Below, piece by piece: positions 8,832-15,193 of a stretch of 15,193 nucleotides of DNA. The notes below the pieces were generated by a model. It had not been told where the DNA came from, did no database searches, and worked only from the letters and a program-made list of their open reading frames with translations. The stretch spans positions 1 through 15,193 of the forward strand of contig JAAAJB010000733.1 in assembly GCA_016098155.1 (NCBI GenBank), given 5' to 3'. How positions within the stretch are numbered: position 1 is the first letter of the stretch; each line of letters opens with the position of its first letter. The DNA is from Actinomortierella ambigua. Taxonomy: Eukaryota > Mortierellomycota > Mortierellomycetes > Mortierellales > Mortierellaceae. The position numbers were made by a program, and so were the translations under genes.

Positions 8832-11800
8832 CAGCAGCCAGGAACAAAAGTCGGCGATTAAAGGATGGTTCGTTTATGCCCTCAACAACACAATACATGT
8901 TCTGGATCCCGCCTCGTTCAAGTATTCGGGTATGCTTGTTGGCCCACACGCAGGCAAGGTCAACGCGCTGGCCGCACGACAACCAGGACAAGTTCCACCT
9001 ACATCTGCATCCGGAACAGACAAAGCTTCGATGGAGGCACTGCTGAAACACGGGCTATCACCAGGATCTTCGCCATTCTCGGCTGCATCACTGGTATCTC
9101 AAGAGCATCATACCACTGATGATCAAGCGATGGCATCATCGCACCCAAAGGAGACGCGCACTATCATTGCCTCTGCAGGAGACGATCGCATGGTCGTCTG
9201 TTGGGATGTGATCGCGTGTCGTCCTATCTTTTCCTTTCCAAATGCACATGAGGTAACATATTTACTCGCTGGTGCACCAGCGCATTGATTGAAATGGCTT
9301 GCTTTTTACCTATCGACATGTATACTGATCGTCCCACTACATTTCCACGATTGTTTCCTCGCGTCTAGACTGAGATCAAGGCTGTTGAATGGTTGCACAA
9401 CGGGACAACAGTTGTCTCTGGTGACAGGTCTGGCTACATCACTGTATGGGATCCATATGCAGCAAAGCACCTTAAACGTGCTTCCATGGATAAGTCAGCA
9501 ATTTCTTGCATCCAGGCGTGCCCTTCGCCTGGCCAGGGCGACGTCGCGGCTATTGGGTACGAGACTGGCGATGTTCTAATCTGTCAGTTACGGCTGTCAG
9601 GTGCTGTTCTCTTGCGGCGACTCCACGGACATTCAGGGAAAATCCAAAGTCTTGCCTGGCAACCGTACCATAAGCGAAGCGAAACCGGGGCGAACCTGAT
9701 AAAGGATGATGCATCAACATTCACATACCTTGCTTCGGGATCAGCCGATCAGACGATTCGTATCTGGGATGTCGACAACACGCGCGCCAAGATGTTCGTT
9801 AAGATCCCAGGACTCGGGGGAAAGCAAGGGCAGCAACAGAACCGTGTTAAAGCGTGGGTGCCAGTTGATTGGACTCCGGATGGGCTCATGTTCATGTCGT
9901 TTACGTCGAGGTTCGTGCGAGTTTTTGATCCTATTATTGCTGTTCAATTCGCTCACGTAATTTCTTTTTATTGGGTGAATTGTGATCTCTAACCTAATGA
10001 TTACCCCCTCGTTTCATTCTTCCAACCAGGGGAGGTTGCGTCATGTGGAAGATTGACGAACCGCAAGACAAAGTCCACAAGATACTGCATGGATGCCAAC
10101 ACACACGCACGGTCTTCCAGGTGCTCATATGGCAGACTGGCGAATTTGCCTTTTCATTTGGCATGGACCGGCGGATCATCGTCTGGGATTTGAAACGACA
10201 GGAGGGAATAGTGCGAGTAGACGGCCTGGCAGGGCCCGTCGATGCTGTTGATGTGTCGCTTTTGGACCCAGGGCGGCTGGCCATAGCCAATGGCAACGAC
10301 TCGATAAGTCTCTGGAATACACTTGGTCAGGATATGCCTTTTGAGAGCATTGTCATAGACCGACTCACCGGTCGAGTACGCTGTCTTGCTTGGCACCCAG
10401 CGGAAGAAGGCACGATTGCTTTTGGGCTCGACAATGGCAAGATTGGCATGATAGACCGCGTCTATGAATGGAATCCACAGCAGGCTCTCTTGCGGCCAGG
10501 AAAGTACAAGGACAAGAGGAAGGCCAAGTCGTCGCAGGGGCCTCTACCTCAGTTTTTCCCGTCTTACCATGGCTCCGGAGTTCTGTCCATCCAGTGGTGT
10601 TCATCAAAGGCCTTTTCAGCACCCATCCCAGAACTATTGGATCTTTGTCTGGAGGAGCGCTCGTCCTGTCTTGTCACTTGTGCAGAAGATGGCAAAATCC
10701 TCGTCACAGTTGCTTCCATGGCGTCGGCTACCAACGCAAGTCTGGATCTGGACATTGTGTTGACACGGCAGAATCCAGCGTGGTACGAGGAGTTGCGTTT
10801 GAGAACTGGATGGTCTCGTTTACAACGGCGGGCAGTAGCTATCCACCCAAATGAGGACCTCATGGCAATCGGCAACGCAGATGGGTCGCTTGAGGTTGTT
10901 GAGCTCCGACACTTCAGAGTCGTGCATGTTTACCACGGACACAAATCAAAGATGAGTCAACTGGCATGGTGCAAAGTCGAAGAGGGGGGGACAGGCGATT
11001 CCACGGACGACCTGCAGCAGCAGCCAGCAGTACCTTATCTCCTGGCTTGTGGCGGTGGGGATGATGGATTTGTATCTGTGCTTCATCTCGATCGGTATGC
11101 GTCGTCTAAGAACCACGTCGATCCGACTACCTCTGTCTCAGTCATGACAACAGGATCAGCCCATTCAATCATCCCCTCTCTTAGCTGCATGCAAATGTTC
11201 AATTGTCACCCATCCAGAGGCAAGAGACGAGGATGCTCAAGCCTCGCGTGGTCTCCATTCTTTAGCACAGATGCTTCCCACCTGCCCATCTATCGTTTTG
11301 CGTCGGTGGGGTATGATGGGTCTGTAGCTGTCTGTGAAGTGACTCTTCCAACAACTTTCACGGATTCATCAGCAGTTTTGACGTCGGATGCGGTGGCATC
11401 AGCTGCATCGACGGCGATGGTATATCCAACAGCACGATTTGTGGCGCATCATCCTATCACCACCACAGTTCGATGGAGTTTGACGGATGAGCACAATCTT
11501 TACACAGGAGGATCGGACTGGCGTGTTTGTGAGTGGGACTGGCGCAAATACAAGATGGGCGAGGAGGCGTTCATGTATCTCGATCCGCGCAGCCAGTTTG
11601 GTTCTTCACAAGAGACCTCCAATATCCATGGTCGAAAGCAGCATCAACCGGACAAACTTGGCAAGCGAGGAGCAGGGTCAGGAAAGACTCAAGGTATAGC
11701 AGCCAAAGGCTTGGTGAATGATGCTGAGACGATGTCTAACAAGCGGAGATTGTCGATTCAAGCTGGTGCGACCGAGGGAGTAGAGGAGGCAGGATGTGAT

Positions 11801-13552
11801 CCAGTGGTGCCACTCTCGAAAAAGCGCGCGCCACCCTCTCGTGACCTCCAAGCAGCTGTTGCGCTAGAGTCCAACAAGAGGGCAAACCTCTTTCCAAAAA
11901 GCTCGGCTGCTTTCAGAACCGAGTCTCGACGTCGATCGCTGCTTGAGATTATTAGACTCACTCGGAACTTATATTGCCGGTCGACGAGAGGCGCAGTGAA
12001 CACAAGTCGGTGGCGCAGGCGGAGATGGAAGGCAATGCTCCGGTTTTTTGAAGCCGATGGTGAGCCCGAGGGACAAGTAATCGCTGTGACCTTGAGGAAG
12101 GATGTCCATGAGTTGAATATTGATGATGACGGCGACAGTGATGATGACGAAGACATTCTCAATGATCAAGTGGCCGATACCCGTCGTGCAATGTCCGACA
12201 ACGATGGAGCTGTAGAGAGTGAGCTGGGCGCCATTACAGAAGGCGATGTGGATCTTGTCTCTGCGAATTCATCTATGCAAGATGGATCGCCAATGGCAGA
12301 CATTCGTCTCGAGCAAGCACAGGAGGGCGAGTATGATGATGTGGGCGATGATGGTCACGTCGACGATTCTGAAATGTTTGCCAAAGAATCAGCGACGGAG
12401 CTAAAGGAGGACGAGGCTACGGATGTGGGCGCCTACGGCGACACAATCTTTTACGGTTCGCGCGAGGCAATAATTTCATTGGCACAGATGGAGTCGCAAG
12501 CACTTGCCGACCTCGATGCTGAAAGCGGGCGAAACATTTTCCATCCAGGCACAGGGATGGGCGTTGTTTTTCCGCGTGGAACAGTGCCGTTGCGGCGTAG
12601 TATCCAGAGCAATGGTACCTCCAATTTCAGTGAGGACACCAAAGATTCACATACCTCACGTCGTGCCCAGTCAACCACTTCGCCTCAGTTGTCACGGATC
12701 CCGATCTCGTACTGGCTAGGGGATGTGCCAGACATGATGGCTATTTTGTCATCAACAAGCTCTCTCGGTGTTCAAGACTGGATAGGCTTGGCGCTTTCGC
12801 CAATGGGCGGAGTGGCTGCCTGGAGGGGAATGATGGCGCAGATGGCAAAGAAGTGCCTACAGGAAGGTGAGATCCACGCTGCAGTTCTTTGTTTTCTGGG
12901 GATTGGGCAAGTTCGCGAAGCCGTTGAAGCATATCGGGCCAATGACATGTTCCGGGAGGCTCTGATGCTCCTGAAAATTCGGATGTGGGAGGACGACCAG
13001 GACGATGGACGAACTGATGGTCAAGAGAATGCTGACTATGGCGAGGCGATGGATATAGGAGACGAGTATGCTCGGGTTGATGCAGGACAGAAAGGGTCAG
13101 CTCCATGCTCGCTTCTCACAGGGGTCGAATTGCAGGCGAACATTCTAGCTGAATGGGGAAGGTTCCATGAGAAGAGAGACGAGTACGAACAGGCAGCAAA
13201 ATGCCAGCTTGCTCTTGGTTCGCTGCTTGTCTCCTCACGGGCGAAGACTCAGAGTCAACGGCAAGAGAGTATCACCACGCAGGACACTACACAGTCAAGT
13301 TCAACCCCATCAAGAGCGCGTTCTGTTGCGGTTGCGGGCGCCGGATGGTCCATGGGCTTGCAGACACTAAGTCGACGCGGTGATATAGCGACGCTGCGCG
13401 CCGTGGCTGGACTGGCAGTTCTACTAGATGACCGGTTTCAACAGCTCAGGATACAGCAGTACAATAGCGCCGTTGCTGCCAAGCGCCTCTCTGACGAGAG
13501 CCGCCGAATGGCCAGAGCGAAGTGCAGTGCAGCAACTAATGTTACAGAGTAA
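8710..13552 (+). CDS. Gemin5-like WD40-repeat protein, 3 exons, 1535 aa
   Basis: Large WD40 protein resembling Gemin5, the snRNA-recognition subunit of the SMN complex. Exons are 8710-9252, 9369-9910 and 10030-13552; introns are 116 and 119 nt. The second intron uses a weak donor (AG|GTTCGT), chosen because it keeps the frame and restores a WD blade, SRGGCVMWKI. WD-type blades run from about residue 50 to 870: examples are ASAGDDRMVVCWDV (155-168), ASGSADQTIRIWDVD (about 304-318), FGMDRRIIVWDL (about 405-416) and TGGSDWRVCEWDWRK (about 854-868). A disordered segment at about 880-1245 has basic patches (SKKRAPPSR, SRWRRRRWK) and acidic runs (DDDGDSDDDED). Residues about 1250-1535 form a TPR-like helical domain (EGEIHAAVLCFLGIGQVREA, WGRFHEKRDEYEQAAKCQLA, RRGDIATLRAVAGLAVL), like the Gemin5 dimerisation region. 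Length is near human Gemin5 (about 1508 aa), but the protein stops at the helical domain, so the far C-terminal RNA-binding part seems absent. Another large WD40-TPR scaffold is possible. Confidence 0.85.
9911..10029 (+). other. Intron 2 of the Gemin5-like gene (weak donor)
   Basis: The acceptor CTTCCAACCAG is strong, but the donor AG|GTTCGT departs from consensus. The obvious alternative donor GTAATT at 9957 leaves the wrong phase and hits a stop a few codons after the acceptor. If the intron is retained, the frame stays open until a stop at about 9990-9992, giving a truncated protein of about 389 residues. Needs RNA evidence. Confidence 0.7.
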
Positions 13553-14592
13553 AGTCTTCAGTTGCTCACTCTCTCTTTTCTCTTCTATGAAGCGATGTGA
13601 ATATATCATAAACACTCGAGTATCATATCACACCATGCATAAACCTTTATTCTCGCTGTGCTTGTTGGTTCAAATGGTCCTGCGACAATTCAGTGCCGAC
13701 ATATTATAATATTCGAATCGGGTGTCCCTGCACTTCGAAGCTTTCTGTATGACCTCCATCTTGACTCTTTTCTAGTCTCGTGCTGGTGGGAGACATCGAG
13801 TAGCAACGACCACAACCAATGCCACCACCCACTGGCTCTCTGCTGTTGCGTGCGTCAGTAGGGGTCCGACAATGGTCCTGCAGTGTCGTGTTGTCCGTCC
13901 GTCATCGCTCGCTTGCAGCTGTCGGAGGTGGCAGAGTTGGTCCCTTGAGCGATAACAACCATCGGCCGAGGACCAGAGAGTAGAGCATAGAATCGTCAGT
14001 CCAGAGTAAAGCATAGAGCCGTCAGTCCTGGCCAGGGCGATATCCCACGCACGATATCAACGTTGGCAATGTCAAACTGGTTTTAGTGTTTGTCCTTGTG
14101 ACCTGCTGGCCCCAATGTGGGCTGGTGCAGAGCAAGGTCTTAGAGTGGTGGTATCATTCCAATCCTGACTGCGGCTGTCTTCACCGCTGGGTGACTGGGG
14201 CTTCTGGTTTTGACAGGGGTAATTGCATCAAGGGAGATGTACTGTCCACTTTTTTCTTTTTTTTTCTTCTGTTTAGATGGCCAACACGGCAGAGACTAAC
14301 CAAGCTGGGCCAAGCCGAGTCAAGTTAAGCCATGAATTAAGGTAATTGGGTAGTGTGGCTGGGATGGGAGAGTGAATGCTTGCTGACAGCATGCTTATTG
14401 ATCGTGGACAATGTGATCCTACGTCGCCTCTCTCTGGGGTAGAGTGTGGTCCTGGCATGGAGATCGCCTTGAATTAGCATCCAGGGTCGTCTTGCGCACA
14501 GCTCTTGTCGGCCCGAGCCTCTTGTCGGCTGTCTCGGGTTAGGACTGCCTGAGGGGCCTAGAGTAATAGGACAGGGGGGTATCGGCTCAGAG
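13553..14592. other. Region downstream of the Gemin5-like gene without a firm gene
   Basis: The first 100-200 bases should be the 3' UTR of the Gemin5-like gene; a TC-rich stretch and TATAATATT near 13703 are present, but no clear AATAAA. The rest has only short unrelated open frames. Contents: the duplicated 26-mer at 13977-14028, a T-rich tract at about 14250-14275 ending in TTTAG, and one speculative exon at 14277-14341 discussed among the findings. Confidence 0.55.
13977..14028 (+). repeat. Two-copy 26-bp tandem repeat
   Basis: Two adjacent copies of a unit like GAGTAGAGCATAGAATCGTC differ at only a few positions (GAGTAAAGCATAGAGCCGTC in the second). The period is 26 nt, not a multiple of three. 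It lies in non-coding sequence. Confidence 0.75.
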
Positions 14593-14771
14593 CCGCTCTC
14601 TTGGACCAGCCTGACTACCCATTGTATTCTTTCTTTCTTTCCTTTTGTTTCGATCGCGAGCATCTCAAGATCTTTTTTAGTCAACCTTTTTAAAATAAAC
14701 ATTTCTATAGGCTCATTACTTGCTATTTCTGATGCAAAAGTTCTTTTTCCCTTCACCAATAAAAATTCTTG
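14593..14771 (-). pseudogene. AT-rich coding remnant with SAP-like motif
   Basis: On the minus strand a frame opens just after a TGA at 14772-14774 and reads QEFLLVKGKRTFASEIASNE, then a helical stretch with LKRLTKKDLEMLAIETKGKK and ERIQWVVRLVQES. The pattern helix, KKDLE-LA-ETKGKK, helix recalls the SAP DNA-binding fold. Codons end mostly in A or T, unlike the neighbouring genes, while the sequence downstream in the same frame turns GC-rich and Pro/Arg-rich and looks non-coding. There is no ATG at its beginning; the first in-frame ATG is internal. It may be a fragment of a transposon-derived or transferred gene, or chance. Function unknown. Confidence 0.3.
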
Positions 14772-15193
14772 TCATCTTCGTTGATGCCCCTTGCCGTAGG
14801 AGATGACACGAAAATGCCATGGTGGTAAGGTTCAGCATTGTTATTGGTTGTTGTTGCACCGCCGCCAGCACACTTCACACGGTGCTACTCTCGCCTGAAC
14901 CAACTGACGAGCAGGGTCAGACACCTCCCCCCCCTTTTTTTTTAAACAAATGAGTGCGTTGGAGAAGGAGCAGTATCATGCTGAAGCTCACGTATCATTT
15001 TTCTACTTCTTATACTCTGACAACAGGCAAGACCCACACTCGGGCCCTCTGCAGCCAGTCCTACCTGCAGCTTGTAGGTAAGTGGCGCCGTTTTGCGAGT
15101 GGGGATGGGTTAGGGAGAGTGGGGATGGGTTAGGGAGAGTGGGGCTCGCAGCTGTTATTGATGCACACGTGAGTGAGCTACAGCATCACCCTG
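14772..15193. other. Right-edge region, no firm gene
   Basis: No complete gene is visible. A C7 then T10 run at about 14929-14943 is followed by an ATG at 14950 in a good context (A at -3), but its frame ends after 43 codons at a TAA near 15079-15083. A splice-bounded segment at 15027-15077 and a G-rich minisatellite at 15097-15144 lie here. The window may clip the 5' part of a gene to the right. Confidence 0.45.
15097..15144 (+). repeat. G-rich 20-bp minisatellite with telomere-like GGGTTAGGG
   Basis: Two perfect 20-nt units, GAGTGGGGATGGGTTAGGGA, are followed by a partial third (GAGTGGGG). The tract carries seven G runs of three or four with loops of 2-5 nt, a textbook G-quadruplex pattern. 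Each unit includes GGGTTAGGG, matching the common fungal telomere repeat, but it is not a pure TTAGGG array, so it is not a telomere end. Confidence 0.85.

Noticed and set aside
14950..15083. 43-codon gene starting MSALEKEQYHAEAH at the right edge
   Set aside because: The start context is good, but the product is short and unrecognised, and splicing from 14992 to 15026 would need a 35-nt intron, too short, and would then meet a stop.
15097..15144. Chromosome end / telomere
   Set aside because: Only two GGGTTAGGG units within a mixed 20-mer, with ordinary unique sequence on both sides.
1..15193. CRISPR arrays, bacterial operons, phage or plasmid modules
   Set aside because: The window is eukaryotic with spliced genes; no spaced direct repeats of the right kind are present.

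Overview
This is an ordinary eukaryotic chromosomal segment, most likely from an early-diverging fungus of the Mortierella type. The reasons are: three spliced genes with mostly short GT-AG introns (102-277 nt, plus one of 440 and one of 1174 nt); coding GC near 50% with C/G-ending codons; frequent A/T homopolymer runs of 8-19 nt in introns and spacers; and a true H-type ferritin, which is known from zygomycete fungi and is generally missing from Ascomycota and Basidiomycota. The taxonomic call is inference; no rRNA or tRNA gene is present to anchor it.

Layout. 1-2254 is non-coding sequence with a decayed GC-rich repeat (GGGGGTCGACA type), a strong hairpin and no convincing gene. 2417-4771 (+) is a six-exon ferritin gene (173 aa, all ferroxidase residues present), with a core promoter just upstream and an unusually long fourth intron. 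4772-5345 is the tail-to-tail spacer. 5346-7957 (-) is a six-exon gene for a SEC14-type CRAL-TRIO protein with a C-terminal GOLD domain (510 aa). 7958-8709 is a divergent promoter region with CT and TA repeats. 8710-13552 (+) is a three-exon gene for a 1535-aa WD40 protein whose layout (N-terminal WD40 arrays, disordered acidic middle, TPR-like helical C-terminus) resembles Gemin5. 13553-15193 holds no firm gene, but has a short AT-rich SAP-like coding remnant on the minus strand, a duplicated 26-mer, a G-rich telomere-like minisatellite, and two speculative phase-compatible exons that may belong to a gene running off the right edge.

The three genes do unrelated housekeeping jobs: iron storage, lipid transfer or membrane trafficking, and snRNP assembly or RNA binding. 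Nothing suggests a functional cluster. No obvious novel system is visible. The items most worth a second look are the Gemin5-like protein with its shortened C-terminus and overlapping upstream ORF, the long polypyrimidine-bearing ferritin intron, and the unresolved right edge.
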